Shown here piece after piece: positions 37,481 to 47,235 of a stretch of 64,000 nt of DNA. Within the stretch, counting starts at the first letter, position 1. Each line of letters opens with the position of its first letter. Below the pieces are notes generated by a model. That model ran no database searches, had not been told where the DNA came from, and was given only the letters and a program-made list of their open reading frames with translations. The translations under genes were made by a program, and so were the position numbers. The stretch is from Rudaea sp. (GTDB lineage Bacteria; Pseudomonadota; Gammaproteobacteria; Xanthomonadales; Rhodanobacteraceae), in contig JARLJU010000090.1 in the NCBI GenBank assembly GCA_031291055.1, forward strand, positions 1-64,000, in the 5' to 3' direction.

Positions 37481-38213
37481 AACTGCGCACCGGCACGATG
37501 CTGAACCGGGAGACACCCTGGGTTGCAGCCATTTCGGCCGCCAGTCCGGCCGGCGATAGCGCGCGCGCCTTGTCCGGCGCGACCAGGCTGACTCGCCACA
37601 CGGCCTGGTTGTCGGCAAACGTGATGGTCAGGCTGTCGTGCAGCACGCGATAGCCGCGGGACTTTGCCCCGTCGATCAGCAGATCGATATCCGGCGCTTC
37701 GCCGGGCTGGAAAGTCAGAGACACATCCAGCGTCGTGCGCCCCGGAAGCCTGGACTCAAGTCGGTGCAACAGAGACATCGAGCTTACGCATAGCACGGCG
37801 AGCAGCAACGCGGCGGCATAGAAACCAACGCCGAGCAACACACCTATGGCCGAGGCGGCCCAGATGGATGCCGCGGTGGTGAGGCCGCGGATGCGCATGC
37901 CGTCCTTCATGATGACCCCGGCGCAGAGGAAACCGACGCCGGTGACCACGCCCTGGATAGTATGGGTCGGGTCTGCCTGGATGTGCGCTGTGGCGCCGCC
38001 GTACCAGAGCGGCGCGTGGCCGACGAACACCGTCAGCGCCGTGGACGCCATGCACACGAGGCCGTAGGTGCGCATGCCGGCGGCGCGGCCGTTGTACGAG
38101 CGCTCGTAGCCAACCAGCATGCCGAGCAGCAGTGCGCCCACCATGTTCAGCCCGATGAACGCGTTGGCGGCGAGAAAGGCGCCGCTCCAATAGTGCTGCA
38201 GATCTCCTAGCAT
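37479..38213 (-). CDS. MgtC/SapB-family membrane protein
   Basis: GMLVGYERSYNGRAAGMRTYGLVCMASTAL...GVGFLCAGVIMKDGMRIRGLTTAASIWAASAIGVLLGVGFY. Confidence 0.94.
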   Translation of the reverse strand: MLGDLQHYWSGAFLAANAFIGLNMVGALLLGMLVGYERSYNGRAAGMRTYGLVCMASTALTVFVGHAPLWYGGATAHIQADPTHTIQGVVTGVGFLCAGVIMKDGMRIRGLTTAASIWAASAIGVLLGVGFYAAALLLAVLCVSSMSLLHRLESRLPGRTTLDVSLTFQPGEAPDIDLLIDGAKSRGYRVLHDSLTITFADNQAVWRVSLVAPDKARALSPAGLAAEMAATQGVSRFSIVPVRS

Positions 38214-38225
38214 AGGATTTCGCGA

Positions 38226-39590
38226 TCAGGCTGCGAGCCAGGCATTCAACGAGCGCAAGGTGTCCTCGCTCAGTTCCCCCGCCGCGGCGGCAAGCCGCAG
38301 ACGGCCAAGGAGGTAGTCCAGGCGTGCCTGAACCAGGTCAAGCTCAGCGGCGAACACGCGCTGCTGCGCGTCCAGTACGTCGGGCTCCGTACGGGTGCCA
38401 ACGTCCCGGCCAAGCGTCGTCGCCGCGAGCGCGCTACGCGCCGAAGTCAACGACTGCTCGAGCGCGGCGACGCGCGACACGCCCGTTTTCACCGAGAGGA
38501 ATCCGTCCTGCACATTCAAGCGCACGTCTCGCCGGGCGGCGGCAACCTCCTGCTCCGCCTGGCTCTTCCTCGCAACAGATTCCCGCTCGCGCGAATCCAG
38601 TCCACCGCCCGCGTACAGCGGAATGTTGAGCTGCAAGCCGATCGTCGCGGTTCGGGTGTTGCTGGCCGCAACCCAGGGAGCCAGGTTGCCGGTTTGCCCT
38701 TGTGCGCCATAACGTGCCACGAGCGCGACGGTCGGGCGACTGCTGACGCGGTACTTGTCGATCTCTGCGCCGGCAATGTCGAGCGCCGACTGCTTGGTCT
38801 TGACGAGGTAACTCTGATCTTCACCCTTTGCCTGCCACGCCATGAGATTGTCCGGTTCCGGCGGTCGCGGCGCGAAATTGGGCGCCAGCCCGCTGAGCTG
38901 ATCGGGGGGCATGCCGACCGTTTCCAGGAAGCGCGTGCGTCGCTGCTCTAGCGCGGACTGCGCCGTGACTTCGCGACTCTCTACGCCATCCAGGCGTGCC
39001 TGGGCTTCATGAAGATCGGTGATCTTGCCCTGGCCGATGTCGAAGCGCGCCTTCGCGCGGTCCCGTTGCTGTCGCAAGGCCGCCTTCTCGGCCTGCACCA
39101 CACGCAGCGTTTCCTCGCCCATTACCACGCCGAAGTATGCCTCGGCCACCCGCAAGGCCAGGTCCTGGCGGGACTGGTCGAATTGCGTTTGCGCCAGATT
39201 CGATTGCTCGCGCAACTGCTTCCTCGTGGCGACCGCGGTCCTGTCGTACAGTGGCTGAATGAGCATCATGCCGGCCTGCCGCGCAGTGCCCGAACTATCG
39301 GCGGATACCAACGGCGCGGCCTCGGCCGGCGGGTTGCCGGACGAACGATTGTTGATCCGGTCCAGTGCCGCTTGCAGGCTTACGCGAGGACGCAGCAATG
39401 CGTCGCCCTGCACAGCCATCTCCCGCCCCGCAGTGAGTGCATCACCTGCAGCCAGGCTTGTCGGATCATGCGCCAATGCCTGCTGGTAGGCCCCCACGAG
39501 ATCTATAGCGCCTGACTCTCCGGCGTTCAGGAAAAGCATGCAGCCCAACGCCACTTGCCCGGCCCGCAGGGCCATACTCAGTCTTTTCAT
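38226..39590 (-). CDS. TolC-family outer-membrane efflux protein
   Basis: DLVGAYQQALAHDPTSLAA, QPLYDRTAVATRKQLREQSNLAQTQFDQSRQDLALRVAEAYF; ATG at 39590. Confidence 0.93.
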   Translation of the reverse strand: MKRLSMALRAGQVALGCMLFLNAGESGAIDLVGAYQQALAHDPTSLAAGDALTAGREMAVQGDALLRPRVSLQAALDRINNRSSGNPPAEAAPLVSADSSGTARQAGMMLIQPLYDRTAVATRKQLREQSNLAQTQFDQSRQDLALRVAEAYFGVVMGEETLRVVQAEKAALRQQRDRAKARFDIGQGKITDLHEAQARLDGVESREVTAQSALEQRRTRFLETVGMPPDQLSGLAPNFAPRPPEPDNLMAWQAKGEDQSYLVKTKQSALDIAGAEIDKYRVSSRPTVALVARYGAQGQTGNLAPWVAASNTRTATIGLQLNIPLYAGGGLDSRERESVARKSQAEQEVAAARRDVRLNVQDGFLSVKTGVSRVAALEQSLTSARSALAATTLGRDVGTRTEPDVLDAQQRVFAAELDLVQARLDYLLGRLRLAAAAGELSEDTLRSLNAWLAA

Positions 39591-39619
39591 CGAAATAACT
39601 CTCATCGTCATACTTGCGA

Positions 39620-42600
39620 TCAGACGGTCTCCGGGCGCTTGGCCCGGTACCAGGTCGCATACAGAGCGGGAAGGAAGACGAGCGTCAGCACCGTGGCAAC
39701 GGCGAGGCCTCCCATGATTGCCCACGCCATGGGGCCCCAGAACACGGAATGGGTAAGCGGCACCATCGCCAGAATTGCCGCCAAGGCAGTCAGCACGATC
39801 GGACGCAGCCGCCGCACCGCCGCTTCGACGATGGCTGTCCACAGTGCGACGCCCGCGCCCACGTCTTGATCGATCTGTACGACCAGGATCACCGAGTTGC
39901 GGATGATCATTCCAGCGAGGGCGATCACACCCAACATGGCGACAAAACCAAATGGAATCTGGAATGCGGCCATGATCGCGCTGACACCGATCAGCCCGAG
40001 CGGTGCGGTCAGCAAGACCATCGCCATCTTCTTCATGTCTTGCAGTTGAATCATCAGCAGCACGAGCACCGCGATGATCGTCACAGGCATCACCGCGAAA
40101 ACGGAATGCTGGGCCTTTGCGCTCGATTCGTAAGCGCCGCCGATCTCGATGCCATAGCCGAGCGGTAGCGCCTTTTCCAGTGCGTCGATCTTCGGTTGCA
40201 GTGCACGCGTGACGTCGGGTGCCTGCGCCCCGGCGATATCGGCACGAACGGTCAACGTTGGCACGCGGTTACGCCGCCACAGCTCGCTGTCCTCGCTGTC
40301 AAGCGTGAGCCGGGCCACTTGCGAAACCGGCACAAACTTGCCATCGCGCACATAGATCTTGGCGTCCTTCAAGTTGTTCAGGTCCGTGCGTTCCGCTGCG
40401 ACAAGGCGCGAGACCACGTCGATACCCTGGTCTTCCTCGCGGTACTGCGTGATCGGCGTGCCCGACAGCGAAGCCTCAAGAGCCGCCTTGATCTGACCTG
40501 AGCTGATGCCCAGTGCACGCGCCTTGTCCTGGTCGACGTCGACCTGCACGCGCTTGATGCGTTCGCCCCAGTCCTGGTTGACCTGGCGCACGTGGGGCTC
40601 CTCACGCATGATGTCCGCCACCTGCTGCCCGATTGCACGAATCTTGGCGTTGTCCTGCCCGTACACGCGGAACTGGACCGGGTAACCGACAGGCGGACCG
40701 TTTTCCAGTCGATTGACGCGCCCACGCACATTCGGGAATTCTCCGTCGAACAGCTTCTCGAGCTTCTCCTTCGCCCGCTCTCGTGCCTCGCCGCCCTTCG
40801 TCATCACCAGCATCTCGCCCAGGTTCAGATTGGGCGTCTGCACATCGAGCGGCAGGTAGAATCGTGGCGTACCGTTGCCAACAAAGCTGGTCACCGCCGC
40901 AATGTCCGGATCGCCCTTGAGCAGGTTTTCCAGCGTCTGGACCTCGCGCTGACTCGCCTCAAAGGTCGAGGCTTTCGGCATCCACAGGTCCACAATGAGT
41001 TCGGCCCGGTCTGACGCGGGGAAGAACTGCTGGGGTATCGCCTTGAACAGCACCAGTGCGCCGACAAATGCCGCGAGCGTGATGCCGAGTACCCATACGC
41101 GCTGCTTAAGGCAGAAGTCAATGAAGTGGCGGAACTTGACATAGAAGCCGCGCTGGTAGACGGCATCCTCGTCATGCGAAGCGTGCGCATGCTCCTTCAA
41201 CAGCTTGTAGCCGATGTAAGGCGTAAAGAGGACGGCCACGATCCACGACAACAACAGCGAAATGCCCACCACCTGGAACAGGGAGTACACATATTCGCCA
41301 GTGCCCGACTTCGCAAAGCCGACCGGAAGGAAGCCCGCCGCCGTGATCAACGTGCCGGTAAGCATCGGGAAAGCCGTGGCCGTGTACGCGTAGGTGGCGG
41401 CGCGGAACTTGTCCCAGCCCTGCTCGAGCTTCAGTGCCATCATTTCGACGGCAATAATGGCGTCATCCACCAATAGTCCGAGCGCAATGATCAGCGCACC
41501 TAGCGAGATGCGCTGCAAGTCGATACCCATCACATACATCGCCAGGAACGTCATGGCCAGCACGAGCGGGATGCTGAGCGCGACGACCAGTCCCGTGCGC
41601 AAGCCCAGCGACAGGAAGCTCACGACGAGAACAATGATCACTGCCTCGGCCAGACTCTTCTTGAACTCGAAAACGGAATGCTCGACGATACGTGGCTGGT
41701 CGCTTACGGCGTGGATCTGCACACCCACCGGCAAGGTGGACTCGATGCGCTTGACCGTTTCGTCCAGCTTTGTTCCAAGCCGGATCACGTCGCCGCCCTT
41801 GCGCATGCTCACCGCAAGTCCAATCGCCTCGTTGCCGTTGAAGCGCATCCTTGAGGTGGCAGGCTGCACAAAGCCCCGACGGACGTCGGCGATATCGCCA
41901 AGGCGGAAGGTACGCTGGCCGGCACGAATGCCGATGGCGCGAATTCCTTCGACCGAGTCAAACTCGCCACTGACAGCCAGCCGCACCTGTTCCGCAGTGG
42001 TTTGCACCGTCCCGCCCGACGTCACGACATTGGTTTGTTGGAGCGTCGACGCAATCAGTGCCGGGTCGATCCCCAGCGAGGCGAGCTTGGCGGTGGAGAC
42101 TTCCACATAGATCTTCTGTTCCTGCTTGCCCACGAGGTCGACCTTGTTGACGTCGCCGACACGAAGAAACTCGTTACGAGCGGCATCCGCAATCCGTCTC
42201 AGATCGTCATAGTCGAAGCCATCACCAGTGATGGCATAGAGGTTACCGAAGGTGTCCCCGAACTCGTCATTGAAGAATGGTCCCTGCGTGCCCTGTGGCA
42301 GGGTATGCCGGATGTCGCCCATCTTCTTCCGGACCTGGTACCACACGTCCGGCACTGCGCCCGGTGGTACGTCCTCGCGCAAGTTCACCTTGACCTGCGT
42401 TTCGCCCGGCTTCACATAGGTGGACGTATAGTCGATCTCCGCCACCTCTTGCAGCTTGCGCTCGATCTTGTCGGTGACCTGATCGGCCATCTGCTGGGCG
42501 GAGCTCCCCGGCCAGTACGCCTGGACGACCATGGTCTTGATCGTGAACTCCGGGTCTTCCTTCTGGCCCAGGCTGCCATATGCCAGCACACCGGCCACGG

Positions 42601-42673
42601 ACAACAGCAACAGCAGGAACGCGATCATCTGCTGGTGCTTCAGTGCCCATTCGGACAGGTTGATGCCTTTCAC
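39620..42673 (-). CDS. RND efflux transporter permease subunit
   Basis: 1017 aa; SLGALIIALGLLVDDAIIAVEMM and other RND motifs. Confidence 0.96.
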   Translation of the reverse strand: MKGINLSEWALKHQQMIAFLLLLLSVAGVLAYGSLGQKEDPEFTIKTMVVQAYWPGSSAQQMADQVTDKIERKLQEVAEIDYTSTYVKPGETQVKVNLREDVPPGAVPDVWYQVRKKMGDIRHTLPQGTQGPFFNDEFGDTFGNLYAITGDGFDYDDLRRIADAARNEFLRVGDVNKVDLVGKQEQKIYVEVSTAKLASLGIDPALIASTLQQTNVVTSGGTVQTTAEQVRLAVSGEFDSVEGIRAIGIRAGQRTFRLGDIADVRRGFVQPATSRMRFNGNEAIGLAVSMRKGGDVIRLGTKLDETVKRIESTLPVGVQIHAVSDQPRIVEHSVFEFKKSLAEAVIIVLVVSFLSLGLRTGLVVALSIPLVLAMTFLAMYVMGIDLQRISLGALIIALGLLVDDAIIAVEMMALKLEQGWDKFRAATYAYTATAFPMLTGTLITAAGFLPVGFAKSGTGEYVYSLFQVVGISLLLSWIVAVLFTPYIGYKLLKEHAHASHDEDAVYQRGFYVKFRHFIDFCLKQRVWVLGITLAAFVGALVLFKAIPQQFFPASDRAELIVDLWMPKASTFEASQREVQTLENLLKGDPDIAAVTSFVGNGTPRFYLPLDVQTPNLNLGEMLVMTKGGEARERAKEKLEKLFDGEFPNVRGRVNRLENGPPVGYPVQFRVYGQDNAKIRAIGQQVADIMREEPHVRQVNQDWGERIKRVQVDVDQDKARALGISSGQIKAALEASLSGTPITQYREEDQGIDVVSRLVAAERTDLNNLKDAKIYVRDGKFVPVSQVARLTLDSEDSELWRRNRVPTLTVRADIAGAQAPDVTRALQPKIDALEKALPLGYGIEIGGAYESSAKAQHSVFAVMPVTIIAVLVLLMIQLQDMKKMAMVLLTAPLGLIGVSAIMAAFQIPFGFVAMLGVIALAGMIIRNSVILVVQIDQDVGAGVALWTAIVEAAVRRLRPIVLTALAAILAMVPLTHSVFWGPMAWAIMGGLAVATVLTLVFLPALYATWYRAKRPETV

Positions 42674-43782
42674 TTCACACCTCCCGCCTTGGCGACAGCG
42701 ACCGCCTCGGCCACCTTCACCTGCTGGCCAGGCTGCAGCATATGCACGCCGGCACTCACGACGGTCTCTCCTCCCGCCAATCCCCCAACCACGATCACGC
42801 TGTCGTTCTGCGCGGCGCCCAGCTTGACTTCACGCGCGATCACCCGCGACGTCTTCGGGTCAACCACCCACACCTGCCGGCCATGTTCATGATCGACAAT
42901 GGCAGTCAGCGGCACGCGGACAACGCCGATGCCGTCCACGTCCGGTGCTATGACAGACGCTGTCATGCCTAGGCGCAGGAGGTCCGGATCCGCGTCCTGA
43001 ATGGAAATGCGTGCCGAGTACGTCCGCGTGATGCTGTCCGCATCCGGCGCAAGCTCCCGGAGCTTGCCGGTCCAGGACTTGTCCGGATGCGCCCAGGCCG
43101 TGATCGTCAGCGTCGACGCCTTGCGCAATTCGTCGACCCGCGACTCCGGAATACTGATCGAGACCTCGCGTTCGCCGTCAGCCGCAACGGTCACGATCGA
43201 CTGCCCGGCCGCGACCACCTGCCCGGCTTCCGCGTTGATTGCACTGACCACACCATCGCGGTCGGCCAGGAGCGTGGTAAAACCGCGCAGGTTGGCATTC
43301 AGCTGCTGGCGCGCCTGGGCAGAACGCAGTTGTGCCTCCGCCTGGTTGAGCGCCAACCGCTGCTGGTCCAGCTCGGCTTGCGAGGCAAAGTTCTGCGCGA
43401 GCAATTGCTCGGTACGCCGAACATCCACCCGCGCCTGGTCTACCCGGCCCCTCGCCGCATCAGCCTCCGCACCCGCCGCAGCCACCTGCAACGTCTCCTG
43501 GGTGGGGTCGAGCTGGAACAACGGCTGGCCGCGCTTGACGTGGCTGCCCACCTCCACCATGCGCGCGACGATCTTGCCGGCTGTGCGGAATCCAAGCTGA
43601 CTTTCGTAACGCGCGCGAATCTCGCCTGAGTAGGTCGCGCCGACCGACCCGGCGGTACGTCCGGCGACCACTGTCCGCACCGGCCTTACGTCCGCGTGCT
43701 CAGACGCGGAGTGCGGTGTGCAGGCGGCTAGCAGTTGTGCCGCGATGATGATAAGAGCTGCCGCTCGATAGTTCCTGTTCAA
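42670..43782 (-). CDS. RND efflux periplasmic adaptor (lipoprotein)
   Basis: LLAAC lipobox, lipoyl/hairpin region, 4-bp overlap with permease gene. Confidence 0.94.
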   Translation of the reverse strand: MNRNYRAAALIIIAAQLLAACTPHSASEHADVRPVRTVVAGRTAGSVGATYSGEIRARYESQLGFRTAGKIVARMVEVGSHVKRGQPLFQLDPTQETLQVAAAGAEADAARGRVDQARVDVRRTEQLLAQNFASQAELDQQRLALNQAEAQLRSAQARQQLNANLRGFTTLLADRDGVVSAINAEAGQVVAAGQSIVTVAADGEREVSISIPESRVDELRKASTLTITAWAHPDKSWTGKLRELAPDADSITRTYSARISIQDADPDLLRLGMTASVIAPDVDGIGVVRVPLTAIVDHEHGRQVWVVDPKTSRVIAREVKLGAAQNDSVIVVGGLAGGETVVSAGVHMLQPGQQVKVAEAVAVAKAGGVK

Positions 43783-43939
43783 TTTCTGCCCTCAAGTAAG
43801 GTCCGTCGCTCGCCTGCGAGTCATCAACGATCCACGCCGCCGAGCCGCCCCACGGACTCGTGCTGGCGTCTGCGACGGCAGGCCTGTCAGGGCTTTCGCC
43901 CTTCCCGATAGCCCGGAATATACATCACACTGACTTATG

Positions 43940-43952
43940 TGTCATGATGACG
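43940..43952. promoter_or_regulatory. Palindrome site 1 (TGTCATGATGACG), upstream of the RND operon
   Basis: 12 of 13 bases match TGTCAT-N-ATGACA; 158 bp from the adaptor start. Confidence 0.65.
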
Positions 43953-44150
43953 TAAAATTTATCTTATGAGTGAACCGGGACGAATATGCCGTACCGGATC
44001 CCACATGAGGCGAAGAAGGTGCATGGCGACCACAAGCAAGTGGACGCGCGCAGACAAGCACCGGATGCGGAGTGACGTGATGGGCCTGGGCTGAAGGCGC
44101 AGGAAGCGCGGCTATGTTGACTCATTGACCATGAGGAAAAAAACAGATCA

Positions 44151-44864
44151 ATGACCCCGATACCGAAGAGATTGGCAGATGAAACCGAGCCGTGGGAGAC
44201 TCGCGACCACCGTCAGCGGGTTGCGGCAAAGCGGCGGCAGCGTATGCGCTCGCTGTTGCTGAACAGTGCAATGCGCTTGATGGTAGAGAACAGCGCCGCA
44301 ACGCCTTCCATCGATGACATCATTTCGGCCGCACGGGTGTCCCGTGGAACGTTCTACAAGTACTTTCCGTCGTCTGACGCGATCGTGCGGGAGCTTGTCG
44401 GGAAGATTGCTGAACAATGGGAGCGGGCCGCCGACCCCATTGTGCGCGGCCATGACGACCCGGCCGAGCACATCGCCAGGGGAATACGGCTGGCGTCGAT
44501 GCTTACGATACGCCAGCCGGCAGTGGCTGCAATCCTGGGTCGGCTAGGCTGGGCTGGCTACCAGGCGCCCAATATGCTGGAGTTTGTCCGCAGGGACGTA
44601 GAGGAAGGTATTCGACGCAAGCGCTTCAGGCGCATGCCGACCGCCCTGGGGTTCAATATCGTTGCCGGCGCGGCAATGAGCGCGATGCACCACATGCTTG
44701 AAACTGAATGTCGCGAAGATTTCTCGGAGCTCGCCGCTGCCGTGGCATTGCGCGCCTTAGGCGTGGAGGAAGCGGTGGCTGATGCGATATCCAAGTCGCC
44801 GCTGGATGCGAGTGAAGTGCTATTCGATGGCTTGCTCGCCGAAGCGAGCGGCGAAGTACCGTAG
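44151..44864 (+). CDS. TetR/AcrR-family regulator
   Basis: SIDDIISAARVSRGTFYKYFPSSDAIVREL HTH. Confidence 0.93.
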   Translation: MTPIPKRLADETEPWETRDHRQRVAAKRRQRMRSLLLNSAMRLMVENSAATPSIDDIISAARVSRGTFYKYFPSSDAIVRELVGKIAEQWERAADPIVRGHDDPAEHIARGIRLASMLTIRQPAVAAILGRLGWAGYQAPNMLEFVRRDVEEGIRRKRFRRMPTALGFNIVAGAAMSAMHHMLETECREDFSELAAAVALRALGVEEAVADAISKSPLDASEVLFDGLLAEASGEVP

Positions 44865-44870
44865 TGTTGG

Positions 44871-45593
44871 CTACGCTCGCAAGTTGGAGGGCTCGGCCAT
44901 TTCGGCGAGCCTCTCCTGTGCCTTTTCGAGCAGTGATTCAGGCGGAACGACCAGCTTTGGCAAAGGCGCAGAGGTCAACTTTGTGGCACTCGATGCGGAC
45001 ACGCCGAGCGACCGCAACACCGCCCGGACAATCCGCTCGGGATAATCCTTGGTCGTCTTTCCCTGGGCCATACGGTGAACGGCGATTACGCCGGCGCCTG
45101 CCACCATGTCCAATGCAACATCGGCCGACGCCTCGTCAAACGTGCCCGTCTTCAGGCCTTCCTTGACATCCGAGGGCAGGTACTCGTACACGGCACTCTT
45201 CTTGCCGACCAAGGTCAGGCCTGTGCCGGATAGAAACTGCGCCACCACAGGATAGGATCGCGCAAGGTGCAGATACAAGCGAAAACCCGTTGCAATACGC
45301 AACGCCGGGTCTTCGATATCGCCGACCACGCTCTCGATCAATTGCACCATGTCGCGACTGAGCGCTTCGCTGACAGCCGCCAGCAGATCGTCGTTAGTGC
45401 GGAAGTAGTTGTAGAAGGAACCTTGAGAGACGCCAGCTGCCGCGATGACTTCCGGAATCACGCTGACTCCGATACCTCTTTGCGCAAAAACGATCATCGC
45501 GCTTTCAATGAGACGCATGCGCATCCGTGCACGCCGTTCGGCTGCAACGCGAGGGCGATGGTCTTTAGGATCAGGGGCGGCAGGCATCTTCAA
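44871..45593 (-). CDS. TetR/AcrR-family regulator (second)
   Basis: VIPEVIAAAGVSQGSFYNYFRTNDDLLAAV HTH. Confidence 0.93.
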   Translation of the reverse strand: MKMPAAPDPKDHRPRVAAERRARMRMRLIESAMIVFAQRGIGVSVIPEVIAAAGVSQGSFYNYFRTNDDLLAAVSEALSRDMVQLIESVVGDIEDPALRIATGFRLYLHLARSYPVVAQFLSGTGLTLVGKKSAVYEYLPSDVKEGLKTGTFDEASADVALDMVAGAGVIAVHRMAQGKTTKDYPERIVRAVLRSLGVSASSATKLTSAPLPKLVVPPESLLEKAQERLAEMAEPSNLRA

Positions 45594-45799
45594 TTTGAGG
45601 ACCTTATGTGATTGGATGATTATATCAATACGCCGCTACAACGCCGACACCATGGCGTAGGCCACGTCCCGCCCTCCTTGACACCAACAAGCTCAGTGCC
45701 GTCCCCGGCTCGCACCGAGTGCGCAGCGTCTGCTGAACGGTGGGACAAGGAGGTGCTTTGCAGCAGACGTGCCCGTCGCAATTTTTATAAGACACTTGT

Positions 45800-45812
45800 T
45801 GTCATGATGACA
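45800..45812. promoter_or_regulatory. Palindrome site 2 (TGTCATGATGACA), upstream of the Pqi operon
   Basis: Perfect 6-1-6 palindrome; 71 bp before the first PqiA-like start. Confidence 0.7.
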
Positions 45813-45883
45813 TCCAAGTCATTATGTAGCAGAATGCGGGAATCTCGAATGAACCCGGTGCGATCGACGCACTGCTTGCCTCA

Positions 45884-46564
45884 ATGCATCAGAACCACAT
45901 TCCGCCGCCAGATCCACCGCAGGCCATGCATCGGCTGGTTGCGTGCGAGCATTGCGACGCACTCCATATGCGCGTGACACTGCAACCTGGCGAACGTGCC
46001 ACGTGCCTACGCTGCGGCGGTGCCCTCTATCGCAACAGTTCGCTCGCCTATCGCCGCCTGCTGCCGCTTGTGGTGACCGCTCTGATCCTGCTCATGATCT
46101 CGAACGCGTACCCGATTGTCGCCATGGAACTCAAGGGCTCGCGCGTGGAGACCACGCTATGGGGCGCCGTGCAAGCACTCTACGCGCATGACATGTCGCC
46201 GGTGGCGCTGCTCGTGTTCGCCACGACGATCCTGCTTCCGCTGGCCGAGTTGCTCATGATGTGCTACCTGCTCGTGCCAATGGCGCAGCACCGCATGCCC
46301 CCCGAATTCGACTGCCTTGTGCGCGGCATTCTCCTGACGCGGCCGTGGGGCATGATCGAGGTATTCATGATTAGCGTGCTGGTGACGGTGGTAAAGCTGT
46401 CGACCATAGCGCAGGTGCTTGCTGACGTCGCGCTCTGGTCGTTCGGTGCCCTCGTGGTCGTACTGGCCGCGATCCTGTCCTTTGATCCACGCGACCTGTG
46501 GCATTACCTCGACGCGCAGGGTGCAGATGACATTCAAACCTGCACGCCGGACGCCGCACCATGA
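45884..46564 (+). CDS. PqiA-family membrane protein (first)
   Basis: CxxC zinc-ribbon-like motifs (CEHC, CLRC) and four TM helices. Confidence 0.92.
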   Translation: MHQNHIPPPDPPQAMHRLVACEHCDALHMRVTLQPGERATCLRCGGALYRNSSLAYRRLLPLVVTALILLMISNAYPIVAMELKGSRVETTLWGAVQALYAHDMSPVALLVFATTILLPLAELLMMCYLLVPMAQHRMPPEFDCLVRGILLTRPWGMIEVFMISVLVTVVKLSTIAQVLADVALWSFGALVVVLAAILSFDPRDLWHYLDAQGADDIQTCTPDAAP

Positions 46565-47235
46565 CCGCGACTCAATTGCCCCACGCTACCGCTGCTTCGC
46601 GCGGACTGCTGTCATGCCACGCTTGCTACCGGCTCAGCCCGATGACGCTCGAGGCCGGACCGTGTCCGCGCTGCGGCGCCTTGCTGCATCATCGCAAGCC
46701 AGCCAGCGCGTCGCGCACCTGGGCCTTCCTGTTGGCCGCTTACCTTCTGTACATCCCAGCCAATCTGCTCCCGGTGATGGTGACGCAGTCAATTCTCGGT
46801 ACACAGCGCGACACCATCATGTCCGGCGTGATCTATCTATGGCTGTCAGGCTCGCACATGCTGGCGCTCGTGGTGCTGATCGCCAGCATTGTTGTTCCGC
46901 TGCTGAAGATGATGATCCTGACATTGCTGCTGATATCGGTGCGCCGCAGATCGACCTGGCGCATCCGAGAACAGACCCGGCTCTACGCGCTGGTCGAGGT
47001 CATCGGCCGATGGTCCATGCTCGACATCTTCGTCGTGGCACTACTGGCCTCGCTGGTGCAGGTCGGGGCGCTGGCCGCGATTACGCCCGGGGGCGGGGCC
47101 CTGGCCTTTGCCTCGGTTGTCGTGCTGACCATGCTCGCGTCACTGAGCTTTGATCCCCGTCTGCTGTGGGATGCGCTTGAGACGTCGCCTCCCCCCATCG
47201 AAATTCCGCACTCCGATCATGCCAGAACACACTAA
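46561..47235 (+). CDS. PqiA-family membrane protein (second)
   Basis: CHAC/CPRC motifs; YIPANLLPVMVTQSILGTQRDTIMSGVIYLW; ATGA overlap. Confidence 0.93.
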   Translation: MTATQLPHATAASRGLLSCHACYRLSPMTLEAGPCPRCGALLHHRKPASASRTWAFLLAAYLLYIPANLLPVMVTQSILGTQRDTIMSGVIYLWLSGSHMLALVVLIASIVVPLLKMMILTLLLISVRRRSTWRIREQTRLYALVEVIGRWSMLDIFVVALLASLVQVGALAAITPGGGALAFASVVVLTMLASLSFDPRLLWDALETSPPPIEIPHSDHARTH